Notes: generated by a model from the sequence alone, not told the origin. Shown: positions 8,747 through 17,646, counted from the first letter of the stretch. The stretch: DNA of 64,000 nucleotides from Oscillospiraceae bacterium (GCA_017847885.1 JAGAUA010000020.1:1-64000); one strand, 5' to 3'. A program made the numbers and translations.

Positions 8747-9175
8747 TTACTTGATTGCAAAGGAAATTTCAGCGGCAACCGCCTTTTCGCCGTTTACCGT
8801 GGCAATTGCCTTGCCAACGCCTACGGGGCCTTTTACCTTGATTATCTCCACCTCAATGCGGAGCAGGTCGCCCGGAACTACCTGACGGCGGAACTTTGCT
8901 TCCTTAACGCCGCCGAAAAAGCCTATCTTGCCCTTGTTTTCGGGCATGGAAAGCATTGCGACAGCGCCCGCCTGTGCGCACATTTCAAGCATAAGAACAC
9001 CCGGCACAACGGGGTAGTCGGGAAAATGTCCCTTGAACCAGAATTCGTCGGGCTTCATGTATTTGGTTGCCACAACGCGCTTGCCCACTTCCATTTCCTC
9101 GATCGTGTCAATGAGGAGGAACGGGTCGCGGTGGGGGATAACTTCCATTATCTGTTCCTGAGTCATAAGTGGCAT
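8747..9175 (-). CDS. fabZ: 3-hydroxyacyl-ACP dehydratase
   Basis: Dehydrates 3-hydroxyacyl-ACP to trans-2-enoyl-ACP in the elongation cycle. The 142-aa hot-dog protein shows the catalytic His in GHFPDYPVVPG (His 50) and the helix Glu in LMLEMCAQ (Glu 64). It lies 20 bases after accB and 20 before accC. No fabA or fabK was seen in the window, so this looks like the dehydratase of the straight-chain cycle. Confidence 0.96.
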   Translation of the reverse strand: MPLMTQEQIMEVIPHRDPFLLIDTIEEMEVGKRVVATKYMKPDEFWFKGHFPDYPVVPGVLMLEMCAQAGAVAMLSMPENKGKIGFFGGVKEAKFRRQVVPGDLLRIEVEIIKVKGPVGVGKAIATVNGEKAVAAEISFAIK

Positions 9176-9194
9176 GATGTTACACCTCGTTTAA

Positions 9195-9662
9195 TTATTT
9201 GATTATCATTATAGGCTGGTCGAACTCAACGGGGTCGCCGTTCTTTACGAGTATCTCCTCAACGGTGCCGTCAAATTCGCTCTGTACCTCGTTCATAAGC
9301 TTCATGGACTCGATTATCATAAGCACGTCGCCCTTTTTGACCTGCTTGCCCACGGTAACAAAGGGGGGCTTGTCGGGTGACGAGGCTGCATAGAAAGTGC
9401 CCACGATGGGGGATTTTACCACGTTGCCGCTAATCTTTGCAGGTGCTTCCGCAGCAGCCGCCTGTACGGGAGCAGGTGCGGAAACGGGCATTGCCGCCAT
9501 GGGCATACCGCCCATTGGAGGGGGCGGAGGACACTTTTTGCCCTTGACGGTTATGCTCTTTTCGCCTGTTGTTATGGTTATCTCACCAAGCTCCTTTTCA
9601 TTGACAATATCAGCAAGCTTGGCAATTGTTTCAAGTTCAAAGTCATAAATTTTGTTGCTCAT
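9195..9662 (-). CDS. accB: Acetyl-CoA carboxylase biotin carboxyl carrier protein
   Basis: Carries biotin between AccC and the AccA/AccD transferase. The 155-aa protein has an N-terminal region, a Pro/Ala-rich linker (about 45-78) and the C-terminal biotinyl domain with ESMKLM, where Lys 121 is the biotin site. The GTFYAASSPDKPPF segment is characteristic of BCCP. It is tightly packed between fabF and fabZ. Confidence 0.97.
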   Translation of the reverse strand: MSNKIYDFELETIAKLADIVNEKELGEITITTGEKSITVKGKKCPPPPPMGGMPMAAMPVSAPAPVQAAAAEAPAKISGNVVKSPIVGTFYAASSPDKPPFVTVGKQVKKGDVLMIIESMKLMNEVQSEFDGTVEEILVKNGDPVEFDQPIMIIK

Positions 9663-9675
9663 CGTGAAGCCTCCA

Positions 9676-10917
9676 TTAGTCCTTATATTTTACGATACAG
9701 AGGGTCGCGTTGTGTCCGCCGAAGCCGAGGCTGTTTGTAAGCGCCGCGTTGACGGTCATGTTTCTTCCGCCCTCGGTGCAGTAGTCAAGGTCACACTCGG
9801 GGTCGGGAACTTTGTATCCTCTTGTAACGTGAACGTAGTCGTTCTTTACCGAAAGTGCGGTAACGATAGCTTCAACTGCACCTGCCGCGCCGAGAAGATG
9901 ACCCGTCATTGACTTTGTGGAGTTGATAGCCACCTTGTGAGCCTTTTCCTCGCCCAGCGCCTTTTTGATAGCCTTTGTCTCGTACTTGTCGTTAAGACCC
10001 GTTGATGTTCCGTGAGCGTTGATATAGTCGATATCCTCAGCCTTGAGACCTGCCTCAGTGTATGCGTTTATCATGCCCTGCGCCGCAGCGTCTCCCTCGG
10101 GGGAAGGGCTTGTCATGTGGTATGCGTCGCCTGTTGCGCCGTAGCCTGCGATTTCCGCGTAAATCTTTGCTCCGCGAGCCTTTGCGTGTTCAAGCTCTTC
10201 AAGGACAAGCGCGCCGCAGCCTTCACCCAGAACGAAGCCGTTTCTCTCGGCATCAAAGGGGATAGAGCATCTGTCAAGGTCGTCGGAACGGGTCAGCGCC
10301 TTCATGTTGTTGAAGCCGCCGAGAGCAAACTCGCTTACGCAGGACTCTGCACCGCCTGCGATACAAACGTCAAGGTAGCCGTCCTTTATCTTTCTGAACG
10401 CCTCACCCACTGCATGAGTGGAGGAAGCGCAGGCTGTGGTGGTGCAGAAGTTGTCGCCCTTAAAGCCTGTGCGCATGGAAATAGTTCCTGCCGCCATGTT
10501 GCCTATCATCATGGGCACATAGAAAACGGAAATTCTGTCAGTACCCTTTTCGAGGTACTTGTCATGCTCTTGAAGAGTAAGGTTAAGACCGCCGATGCCA
10601 ACGCCGAAAATTACGCCTGCGCGGTAGGGGTCAATGTCCTTGAAATCGGTGCCGCTGTCAGCGAGTGCGTCCAGAGCGGAAACCACCGCAAACTGTGTGA
10701 AACGGTCCATGCGGCGCGCTTCCTTCTTGTCGATATATTTGTCGCAGGAAAAATCCTTTGTTCTTGCGGCAATTTTAACGTCAAAGCCCTCGCTTGTGAT
10801 ATCGTCAACAAAGCCGAAGCCGTGCTTTCCTGCTTTAAGGCTGTTCCAGAAATCCTCCAAGGTGTTGCCCACGGGGGATACTACGCCCATACCTGTGATT
10901 ACAACTCTTTTACTCAT
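9676..10917 (-). CDS. fabF: 3-oxoacyl-ACP synthase II
   Basis: Condenses malonyl-ACP with acyl-ACP for chain elongation. The 413-aa thiolase-fold protein has the nucleophile in TTACASSTHAVG (Cys 163) and both catalytic His motifs, NAHGTSTG and STKSMTGHLLGAAGA. The start ATG is preceded by AAAGGATAATAAAAAC. It follows fabG after an unusual 239-base gap that holds hairpins, so its expression may be partly uncoupled from the upstream genes. Confidence 0.97.
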   Translation of the reverse strand: MSKRVVITGMGVVSPVGNTLEDFWNSLKAGKHGFGFVDDITSEGFDVKIAARTKDFSCDKYIDKKEARRMDRFTQFAVVSALDALADSGTDFKDIDPYRAGVIFGVGIGGLNLTLQEHDKYLEKGTDRISVFYVPMMIGNMAAGTISMRTGFKGDNFCTTTACASSTHAVGEAFRKIKDGYLDVCIAGGAESCVSEFALGGFNNMKALTRSDDLDRCSIPFDAERNGFVLGEGCGALVLEELEHAKARGAKIYAEIAGYGATGDAYHMTSPSPEGDAAAQGMINAYTEAGLKAEDIDYINAHGTSTGLNDKYETKAIKKALGEEKAHKVAINSTKSMTGHLLGAAGAVEAIVTALSVKNDYVHVTRGYKVPDPECDLDYCTEGGRNMTVNAALTNSLGFGGHNATLCIVKYKD

Positions 10918-11156
10918 TGTTTTTATTATCCTTTCTGTATAAAGGTATATTATTTTTACAAATGGTTATTGTTTTTTAACAAAGTGCCGATATTTTTTGT
11001 ATTTCAAAAATTGGAAACAACACAACAGAATTGTTTTGTCTTTATTAATTTTGATAATGAAGCAAACTAAAAGTTTTATGGTTTTGCTTTAGCAAAATTT
11101 CAAGCGGCAGCTTGAAAAATAAAACTTGGAAACAAAACAACGAAGTTGTTTTGTTT
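10918..11156. repeat. A/T-rich fabG-fabF gap with two copies of a hairpin unit
   Basis: No gene is seen here. A unit reading TTGGAAACAA, then (A)CAAC, then GTTGTTTTGT occurs at about 11011-11040 and again at about 11128-11158, with its two halves pairing as an AAACAAC/GTTGTTTT hairpin. Between them lie further small inverted repeats, TTTTGCT/AGCAAAA and TTTCAAGC/GCTTGAAA (about 11091-11118). The second copy could act as a weak terminator after fabG, reducing read-through into fabF. The rest is A/T-rich with no protein-coding signal. Confidence 0.5.
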
Positions 11157-11894
11157 TTACATCGACAGACCGCCCGAGATTTCGATAGTCTGACCCGTTA
11201 CATAGGAGCTGTCCTCGGAGCAGAGGAAGGATACAACGCCTGCGATCTCCTCAACGGTGCCGTAGCGCTTCATTGCGATAGCTTCAAGCATTTTTGCCTT
11301 CTGCTCATCGGTAAGCTTGTCGGTCATGGGGGTCTTGATAAAGCCGGGAGCGACCGCGTTTACCGTGATATTTCTTGAACCAAGCTCCTTAGCGGCTGTC
11401 ATGGTCATGCCGATGATAGCAGCCTTTGAAGCGGAATAGTTGATCTGACCGGGGTTGCCGTAAAGACCTGCAACGGAAGCAAGGTTAACGATCTTGCCCT
11501 TCTTCTGGCGAATCATAACGTTGCCAACAAATTTCATCATGTTGAATACACTCTTCTGGTTTACCGCAATAACGAGGTCGTACTGCTCCTCGGGCATTCT
11601 TGCCATGAGTCCGTCACGGGTGATGCCTGCGTTGTTGATAAGGGCGTCAATAGTGCCGAAGCGCTCCTTTACCGCCTTGACCATAGCCTCGCACTGGTCA
11701 TACTTGGAAACATCGGCGCAGAAAATCTCCGCCTCAACGCCGAGAGCGCGGATATCCTCCGCAATTGTGTTATTTTCAAACATACCCTCGTTAAGGTCGT
11801 TGAGAGCAATGTTGTAGCCGTCCTTTGCAAGTCTGAGGGCGATAGCCGCGCCGATACCTCTTGATGAACCTGTAATAATCGCTGTTTTAGCCAT
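11157..11894 (-). CDS. fabG: 3-oxoacyl-ACP reductase
   Basis: NADPH-dependent reduction of 3-oxoacyl-ACP. The 245-aa short-chain dehydrogenase has the TGSSRGIG nucleotide loop (8-15), NNAG, and the Ser 140 / Tyr 153 / Lys 157 triad (NLASVAG, INYSASK). The start has a GAAAGGA site. It follows the small membrane gene with a short gap. Confidence 0.96.
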   Translation of the reverse strand: MAKTAIITGSSRGIGAAIALRLAKDGYNIALNDLNEGMFENNTIAEDIRALGVEAEIFCADVSKYDQCEAMVKAVKERFGTIDALINNAGITRDGLMARMPEEQYDLVIAVNQKSVFNMMKFVGNVMIRQKKGKIVNLASVAGLYGNPGQINYSASKAAIIGMTMTAAKELGSRNITVNAVAPGFIKTPMTDKLTDEQKAKMLEAIAMKRYGTVEEIAGVVSFLCSEDSSYVTGQTIEISGGLSM

Positions 11895-11919
11895 AATAAT
11901 TTGTCCTTTCTGTTTTGGA

Positions 11920-12330
11920 TTAAACTGCTGTTAGTTTTTGTATAAAACGGGGGAAATATCCAGACAAAGCCGTATTTCCTTTGTCATCGGGGATTTCCTC
12001 CTCGGGAATGAACATCAGCTCACGGAATTTTTCCGGACCTCTGCTTCTCAGCAGGGCATACTGCCTGCTTCTTGATTCCTGGGTACGCCTTTCCGCAAGC
12101 TCTCTGCGGCGAATATTGTCCCATACCGAAAAATTTACCCGTATAGAATATACGCCTATCGCCGCAAGGATAACGAAAAAGCGGCTGTTTTTGTCCCACA
12201 GCGAAAATGTGAGCAGGACACCTTGGATAACAAGGGTGATAAGGCTTTTCTGGGTAAGAAATTCAAAGGCTTTAAGGGTAAGTGCGTCCAGATAATCCCA
12301 AAATTCGGGAGAAAATATGTCATAAAGCAT
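11920..12330 (-). CDS. Small two-helix membrane protein in the fab operon
   Basis: The ATG at 12330 lies one base after the fabH stop, and GGAG within the end of fabH serves as ribosome site, so translation is probably coupled to fabH. The 136-aa product has two membrane segments (about 29-46 and 51-67), then a basic, Arg-rich stretch (DNIRRRELAERRTQESRSRQ) and a C-terminal domain with an acidic EEEIPDD patch. No family was recognised. Its place between fabH and fabG suggests a membrane-linked accessory role, which is inference only. Confidence 0.75.
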   Translation of the reverse strand: MLYDIFSPEFWDYLDALTLKAFEFLTQKSLITLVIQGVLLTFSLWDKNSRFFVILAAIGVYSIRVNFSVWDNIRRRELAERRTQESRSRQYALLRSRGPEKFRELMFIPEEEIPDDKGNTALSGYFPRFIQKLTAV

Positions 12331-12331
12331 A

Positions 12332-13327
12332 TCAATACTCCATAATGACAGCGCCCATGGTAAGACCTGCGCCGAAGCCTACAAGGCATATCTTTTCGCC
12401 CTTTTTGATTTTTCCCTCGGCAATTGCCTCATGCAGCGCAATGGGAATGGACGCGCTGGAGGTGTTGCCGTGATTTTCGATGTTGACAATGAATTTATCC
12501 ATAGAAACGCCGATATTTTTTGCGGCAGTCTCGATTATTCTGATATTTGCCTGGTGAGGAATGAACCAATCAATCTCGCTTATGTCAAGACCGACCTTCT
12601 CCGCAGCCCTTGACGCCGCCTCGGGCAGAGCCTTAGTCGCGAACTTGTATACCTCCTTGCCGTCCTGGATAAGCTTTGTTGTTCCTGCAGCAAATTCGTT
12701 TGTTTCCATGAGATTTTTTTCGGTTTTTCTGAAAGGGTGATAAACGGGAGCGTTCTTTGCGTAAAGAGCTACCGAGCCCTTGCCGTCAGCGCCGAGGAAG
12801 CTTGCAAACAGCTTTTCCGAGCGTGTCACAACTGCCGCAGCAGCGCCGTCACCGAAAAGGATACAGGAGGAACGGTCGCTGAAATCCACAAAATTTGACA
12901 GCGTCTCGTTTGCAACAACAAGCACGTATTTCAAATTGTCGTCGGTCTGGAGGAAGCGCTTTGCCGTGTCAAGAGCGTAAACAAAGCCCGAGCAGGCAGC
13001 GTTAAGGTCAAAGGCAGCCGCATTTGCCGCGCCTATTTCACGCTGGATAAGGCAGGCAACAGAGGGCGTCATAAAGTCGCTTGTTACGGTGGTGTCGATG
13101 ATAAGTCCTACCTCGGAGCCGTCAATGCCTGCGTTTTCAAGCGCCTGCTTTGCAGCCTCCGCGCCCATTTTCCAAGTAGGCTCGCCGTCGGTAAGATTAC
13201 GGGACTTGATGCCCGTCCGTGTTGATATCCACTCGTCGTTTGTATCTACAATTTTTGCCATATCGTCGTTCGTTACGCGGATAGAAGGGGTGTAAATGCC
13301 CGTACCCAAAATATCAATTCCAAACAA
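12332..13327 (-). CDS. fabH: 3-oxoacyl-ACP synthase III
   Basis: Starts fatty-acid synthesis by condensing acetyl- or branched acyl-CoA with malonyl-ACP. A TTG start at 13327 is chosen: GGAGG lies eight bases upstream and the product then begins MFGIDILGTGIYTP. The open frame to 13411 has no ribosome site. The 331-aa protein has Cys 112 in NAACSGFVYAL, His in PHQANIRI and Asn in NHGNTSSAS. It is the first gene of the minus-strand fatty-acid operon and is divergent from fabD. Confidence 0.96.
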   Translation of the reverse strand: MFGIDILGTGIYTPSIRVTNDDMAKIVDTNDEWISTRTGIKSRNLTDGEPTWKMGAEAAKQALENAGIDGSEVGLIIDTTVTSDFMTPSVACLIQREIGAANAAAFDLNAACSGFVYALDTAKRFLQTDDNLKYVLVVANETLSNFVDFSDRSSCILFGDGAAAAVVTRSEKLFASFLGADGKGSVALYAKNAPVYHPFRKTEKNLMETNEFAAGTTKLIQDGKEVYKFATKALPEAASRAAEKVGLDISEIDWFIPHQANIRIIETAAKNIGVSMDKFIVNIENHGNTSSASIPIALHEAIAEGKIKKGEKICLVGFGAGLTMGAVIMEY

Positions 13328-13576
13328 AATAATAACCTCCGTAATATTTCCGCAAAAAAATCTGCGATAATCTATTGTAATTCGGCAATAAATATGGTAT
13401 ATTATTAACAACGGCTGCTAATTCCGCCGCAGAATAATTATGCACATACATACATTGTAATATTTTTCGCTCCCGTTGTCAACCGATTTCGGGCAATTAA
13501 ATATTTTATTTAAAGAAAAATTTTGCATACGGGCGGTATTTGCTCATCAATTTTAAATTTGAAAGGAATTTTGGAT
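13328..13576 (+). promoter_or_regulatory. Divergent fabH/fabD intergenic region with a weak candidate fabD promoter
   Basis: This 249-base A/T-rich gap must hold the promoters for the fab operon (minus) and fabD (plus). On the plus strand TTGTCA (13476-13481) lies 17 bases before AAATAT (13499-13504), a poor -10. No convincing -35/-10 pair and no recognisable FapR or FabT operator was found on the minus strand. AAAGGA before ATG 13577 sets the fabD start. Confidence 0.35.
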
Positions 13577-14503
13577 ATGTCAAAAACTGTATTTTTATTT
13601 TCGGGACAAGGCTCACAGTATGTGGGAATGGGCAAGGAGCTTTGCGAGGCTTATCCTCAGGTGGACGTGTACGCAAGAGCAAGCGAGATACTGGGCTTTG
13701 ACCTTGCCGAAAAGATAAACAATTCGACCGACGCGGAGCTTGCGCAGACGGTCATTTCTCAGCCTGCGATAATGGCAACGTCCCTCACCGCTTTTGAGAT
13801 AATGAAGCTGAACGGCGTGGAATTTTCCGCGGTTGCGGGACACTCTCTGGGCGAGTATGCGGCAATGGTCGCTTCGGGGGTTCTCTCCTTCGAGGACGGC
13901 TTTAAGGTCATCAAGGCAAGGGCTGCGGCAATGCAGAGGGCTTCCGAAAACAGCAGCGGAGCAATGTACGCAATTATCGGCAAGACCCCCGAGGAGATAG
14001 AGCAGGTATGCTCCGAGACCGAGGGATATGTTGTGCCAGTAAACTATAATTCCACCGTGCAGACCGTTATCGCAGGTGAGACCGAGGCTGCCGAAAAAGC
14101 TGCGGCAAAGCTTGCGGAGTCGGGCGCAAAGGCGGTAAAGCTGGGTGTATCCTCCGCTTTCCATTCAAAGCTTATGCAGCCTGCCGCAGAGGAATTTGAA
14201 GCGGCTCTTGGCGGCATGGGCGTTACCTTCAACAAGCCTGCGGTAGCCTTCTACTCCAACCTCACAGGCTGCAAGCAGACGGACTTTGACGGTATGCCCG
14301 AAAAGCTTGCAAAGCATATCGTTTCCCCCGTAAAGTTCACCTCGGAGCTTGCTGCGCTTAAAGCGGCAGGATACGAAAACTTTGTTGAGCTGGGACCCAA
14401 CAAGGTGCTGACGGGACTTGTAAAGAAAACCCTCAAGGACGTAAACGCCGTGAATGTTGAAAATGCGAAAACTCTTGAAAAGGCGCTGGAACTTCTGAAA
14501 TAA
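13577..14503 (+). CDS. fabD: Malonyl-CoA:ACP transacylase
   Basis: Loads malonate from CoA onto ACP. Start chosen at ATG 13577 (MSKTVFLFSGQGSQ) behind AAAGGA; an open frame extends to 13523 without support. The 308-aa protein has GQGSQ (10-14), the nucleophile in GHSLGEY (Ser 90) and the catalytic His in SSAFHSKLM. It is transcribed away from the rest of the fab operon and followed 12 bases later by a glycosyltransferase gene. Confidence 0.96.
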   Translation: MSKTVFLFSGQGSQYVGMGKELCEAYPQVDVYARASEILGFDLAEKINNSTDAELAQTVISQPAIMATSLTAFEIMKLNGVEFSAVAGHSLGEYAAMVASGVLSFEDGFKVIKARAAAMQRASENSSGAMYAIIGKTPEEIEQVCSETEGYVVPVNYNSTVQTVIAGETEAAEKAAAKLAESGAKAVKLGVSSAFHSKLMQPAAEEFEAALGGMGVTFNKPAVAFYSNLTGCKQTDFDGMPEKLAKHIVSPVKFTSELAALKAAGYENFVELGPNKVLTGLVKKTLKDVNAVNVENAKTLEKALELLK

Positions 14504-14515
14504 GGACGGATTTTT

Positions 14516-15253
14516 ATGGCAAAACCGATTTTCACGGTGATAATTCCTGCACATAACGAGGAAAAATATATAGGCGGCTGTCTTGAAGCGGTGCGGAAAG
14601 CGGCTTCACACGCTCCCGAGGGAAGCGTGCAGGTCATAGTTGTTGCAAACCGCTGCACGGACAGAACTGCGGAGATCGCTCTTTCCTACGGCGCGCAGGT
14701 CATTCCCAACGAGGATAAGCACATAAGCAGGATACGCAACGCAGGTGCGGCACGGGCTATGGGAAGAATTATCGTTACCATAGACGCAGACAGCAAAATG
14801 TCGGAAAACTCATTCATTGAGATACATAAAATGCTGAAATCGGGGCTGTACGTCGGCGGCGGAACTGTTTCTCAGTTTGACAGAATGTCCCCCGGAATTG
14901 CGGTTTCGGCGGCGTATGTTGCAATGAACATCATTCCCGTTATGATAAGAGAAAAAGCTCCGCTTATGGGCGGAATGTTCTGGTGTCTGAAAAAGGATTT
15001 TGACGCTGTCGGCGGCTTTGACGAAAGTCTTGTCAGCGTTGAGGATCTTGATTTTGCGGTACGGCTGAAACGCCATGGCGAAAAAACAGGCAGAAGATAC
15101 GGCGTGCTTCCAAATGCAAGGATCATCACTTCAAGCCGCAAGTTTGACGAGTTCGGCGACTGGTATCTTGTGAAAAACCGTAAGCTTACAAAAGAAATTT
15201 TTACGGGTACAAACAGGGAAGCGGCGGACAAGTTTTACTATGATGTGAGATAA
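14516..15253 (+). CDS. Family 2 glycosyltransferase
   Basis: The 245-aa protein has the GT-A fold signatures: the N-terminal FTVIIPAHNEEKYIGGCLEA, a metal/nucleotide-binding DAD at about residues 91-93 (TIDADSK), and GGFDESLVSVEDLDFAVRLKRHG, typical of the acceptor-side ED motif. No membrane helix or signal peptide is seen, so it probably acts at the cytoplasmic face. It starts 12 bases after fabD and is likely co-transcribed with it. The sugar and acceptor cannot be inferred. Confidence 0.85.
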   Translation: MAKPIFTVIIPAHNEEKYIGGCLEAVRKAASHAPEGSVQVIVVANRCTDRTAEIALSYGAQVIPNEDKHISRIRNAGAARAMGRIIVTIDADSKMSENSFIEIHKMLKSGLYVGGGTVSQFDRMSPGIAVSAAYVAMNIIPVMIREKAPLMGGMFWCLKKDFDAVGGFDESLVSVEDLDFAVRLKRHGEKTGRRYGVLPNARIITSSRKFDEFGDWYLVKNRKLTKEIFTGTNREAADKFYYDVR

Positions 15254-15271
15254 AAAGGCACATTTAAGATA

Positions 15272-15302
15272 TTGTCACAAAAAGAACACTGTACTATATA
15301 AT
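15272..15302 (+). promoter_or_regulatory. Candidate aroE promoter
   Basis: TTGTCA at 15272-15277 is followed after 17 bases by TATATA (15295-15300) or after 19 by TATAAT (15297-15302). It lies just upstream of the aroE ribosome site AGAGG. Confidence 0.6.
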
Positions 15303-15318
15303 AAAAGAGGTAATTAAA

Positions 15319-16152
15319 ATGGCGAAATACGGTTTACTCGGCTATCCCTTGGGGCATACGATGTCTCCTGCGATACACAAGCGGCTTTTCGAGCTTGACG
15401 GCATTACCGACGCGGAGTACGGGCTTTACGAGATACCTCCCGAGAAGCTTGCAGACAAGGCAGATGAGCTGAACTCTCTTGGCGGATACAACATCACTAT
15501 CCCCTTTAAGGTGGACATAATCGGACACATAGACGGGCTTGACGACTCGGCAAAGCGCTACAATTCCGTAAACTGCGTTTCTGTACGTGACGGAAAGACC
15601 ACAGGCTACAACACCGACTGCGTTGGATTTCTTCGTGCGCTGGAGGCAGGCGGCGGCAGACTTGACGGCAAAGTGCTGCAAATAGGCTGCGGCGGCGTGG
15701 GAAGAATGATAGCTACCGAGGCGGCGCTTCACGGCGCAGACCTGACGATAGTTGCCCTTCCCGAATTTGTTGCAGGCGCGGAGGAAGTCGCTTCCGAGAT
15801 ACGTAAAATGAAGCCCGACGCGAAGATAACGGTCATAACTCACGACAAGATAAGCGGAGAATTTGACCTGCTTATCAATGCAAGCCCCGTGGGTATGTAC
15901 CCCAAGGTTGAGGGCTGCCCCGTTTCCGAGGCGGTAATAAAAAGCTGCAAGTGCGTGTTTGACGTTATATACAACCCCGATGTTACAAGGTTTATGGCAA
16001 TTGCCGCGGAAAACGGCATTACTGCGATAGGCGGCATGGCTATGCTTGTATGGCAGGCGGCAGTTGCCCATGAGATATGGGTGGGCGCAAAGTACCGCGA
16101 CGAGGATATAAACGGCATTATCGAGGAAATGAGAGCAGAGCTTACCAAGTAA
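15319..16152 (+). CDS. aroE: Shikimate dehydrogenase family protein
   Basis: Reduces 3-dehydroshikimate with NADPH in aromatic amino-acid synthesis. The 277-aa protein has the substrate-binding start GYPLGHTMSP, the catalytic Lys in YNITIPFKVDI, NTDCVGF and the nucleotide loop GCGGVGRM, ending with GGMAMLVWQAA. Two positions differ from the usual motif: HSxSP reads HTMSP, and the Asn after the next His reads Lys (AIHKRLF). A quinate/shikimate dehydrogenase variant is therefore possible. No other aro gene is nearby. Confidence 0.88.
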   Translation: MAKYGLLGYPLGHTMSPAIHKRLFELDGITDAEYGLYEIPPEKLADKADELNSLGGYNITIPFKVDIIGHIDGLDDSAKRYNSVNCVSVRDGKTTGYNTDCVGFLRALEAGGGRLDGKVLQIGCGGVGRMIATEAALHGADLTIVALPEFVAGAEEVASEIRKMKPDAKITVITHDKISGEFDLLINASPVGMYPKVEGCPVSEAVIKSCKCVFDVIYNPDVTRFMAIAAENGITAIGGMAMLVWQAAVAHEIWVGAKYRDEDINGIIEEMRAELTK

Positions 16153-16179
16153 TTGATATAAAGCGGAAAGGAGAAAACC

Positions 16180-17058
16180 ATGAAGCTGGGACGAAAGCTT
16201 TTGATGACAGCTAAAGGCATAAGCGTGTGGTGGGGAATATATCTTATTCTCGGCTGCTGCATAGGCTTTGGGCTGAAAACCGTGAAGGACCTGTTTATGA
16301 CGGCAGGTGCAGGCTTTGAGATAAAGCTGTACATACCGATAATGGGTGCAGGCTCTTTGGTTCTGGCGGTCATTACATATGCGGCTGCGGCAGTTTTAAA
16401 GGCTGCTCCTTTCAGAAAAATGAAGCGTAAGCTTTGGAAGATAGTGCGCACCGAGGGCGTTTCGGATAACTACATAAGCGAGCTTTTCTCAAACGCACGG
16501 GGCGATATGAAAAACTATCTGACGATAGAGGCGGCAGGGGCGTATACCGTGCGCGGCGAGACGGAAAGAGCGGCTTCGGTGCTGGAAAAGATAGACCTTG
16601 TAAGCGTGCTTGACGTTGCACAGTCAACGGGGGATTTCCGCACAGCGGCTTACTATTACTGTGTAAAGATGATAATGTGTATTCAGAATAAGGATACCGC
16701 AGGAGCGACCCGTGCATACGACGAGGGTATATACTACCTTGAAGCCTTTGAAACGGACGCGAACGTCCTGCTTGTGCTTGCGGTATACCAGCTTGAAGCA
16801 GGGCTGTTCCATTCGGCTCTCGATACTATTAAAAAGGTCAAGATAAAAAAGCTTCCTCCGTATTTGAGACAATACGGGAAATCACTTTCCGCGCTTATTA
16901 CGGCAACGAGTATGCTCAACACGGGCAGAATGGACGAGGCAGGCTTATATGCTGCAATGGCGTGTGAAGCGCCGGGTTCTGATTTTATAAAGGAATGGGC
17001 GGAAAATATCCTGAACCAGACAAGAACTGAAAAAAAAGCTATTTCGGAGACTAACTGA
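16180..17058 (+). CDS. Membrane protein with helical repeat-like domain, unknown
   Basis: The 292-aa product begins with two hydrophobic segments (about 12-33 and 51-72), followed by a basic stretch. The remaining 200 residues are helical with TPR-like periodicity (for example YLEAFETDANVLLVLAVYQL and MLNTGRMDEAGLYAAMA). This suggests a membrane-anchored scaffold with a cytoplasmic domain. The ATG has AAAGGAG upstream. It lies between aroE and the flavodoxin-like gene, all on the plus strand. No family was recognised. Confidence 0.75.
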   Translation: MKLGRKLLMTAKGISVWWGIYLILGCCIGFGLKTVKDLFMTAGAGFEIKLYIPIMGAGSLVLAVITYAAAAVLKAAPFRKMKRKLWKIVRTEGVSDNYISELFSNARGDMKNYLTIEAAGAYTVRGETERAASVLEKIDLVSVLDVAQSTGDFRTAAYYYCVKMIMCIQNKDTAGATRAYDEGIYYLEAFETDANVLLVLAVYQLEAGLFHSALDTIKKVKIKKLPPYLRQYGKSLSALITATSMLNTGRMDEAGLYAAMACEAPGSDFIKEWAENILNQTRTEKKAISETN

Positions 17059-17059
17059 T

Positions 17060-17581
17060 ATGAAAACAATAGTGGTTTACAAATCAAAAACGGGTTACAC
17101 AAAAAAATATGCGGAGTGGATAGCCGAGGAGCTGAACTGCGACATCAAGGAAAATGCGTCGCTTGCGGATATTATCGGTTATGATATGATAATCCTTGGC
17201 GGAGGTGTGTATGCAGGCGGACTTAACGGCTTAAAGCTTATTACAAAAAATCTTGATAAGCTGTCGGATAAGAAGCTGATATTGTTTGCGGTCGGTGCAA
17301 ATCCCGGCAGGGACAAGGATCTTATCCCTTACTGGAACAGGCTTCTCTCCGAAGAACAGCAAAAGTCTATGGGGCATTTCTTCCTCCGCGGCGGCTTTGA
17401 TTTCAGCAAACTCAAGGGTGCAGACAAGCTGATGATGAGTATGATCAAAAAGCACTTACAAAAGATTGACGACCCATCGGATGACGACAAGGGTATGCTT
17501 GATGCCTACGATACGCCTGTGGATTTTACTGATAAGGCAAATATCAAGGAATTGCTGGAATATGCAAAAAAGCAAATGTGA
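17060..17581 (+). CDS. Flavodoxin-domain protein
   Basis: The 173-aa product starts MKTIVVYKSKTGYTKKYAEW, the FMN phosphate-binding loop of the flavodoxin/HemG-like group, followed by DMIILGGGVYAGGL and LILFAVGANPGR. It probably binds FMN and acts as a soluble electron carrier or oxidoreductase. It begins one base after the upstream stop, so the two are co-translated. A clear terminator follows. Its redox partner is unknown. Confidence 0.85.
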   Translation: MKTIVVYKSKTGYTKKYAEWIAEELNCDIKENASLADIIGYDMIILGGGVYAGGLNGLKLITKNLDKLSDKKLILFAVGANPGRDKDLIPYWNRLLSEEQQKSMGHFFLRGGFDFSKLKGADKLMMSMIKKHLQKIDDPSDDDKGMLDAYDTPVDFTDKANIKELLEYAKKQM

Positions 17582-17585
17582 CCTT

Positions 17586-17620
17586 AAAGTGAGCTGTTTT
17601 CAAAGGCAGTTCACTTTTTG
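17586..17620 (+). terminator. Terminator after the flavodoxin-domain gene
   Basis: AAAGTGAGCTG (17586-17596) pairs with CAGTTCACTTT (17607-17617) with one G-T wobble; a T-run ends at 17619. Confidence 0.85.
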
Positions 17621-17646
17621 CAAAATAGCGGCGTGGGAGTAGGAAA

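Noticed and set aside
13328..13480. Minus-strand promoter with FapR or FabT operator before fabH
   Set aside because: No -35/-10 pair with acceptable spacing and no operator-like palindrome could be supported.
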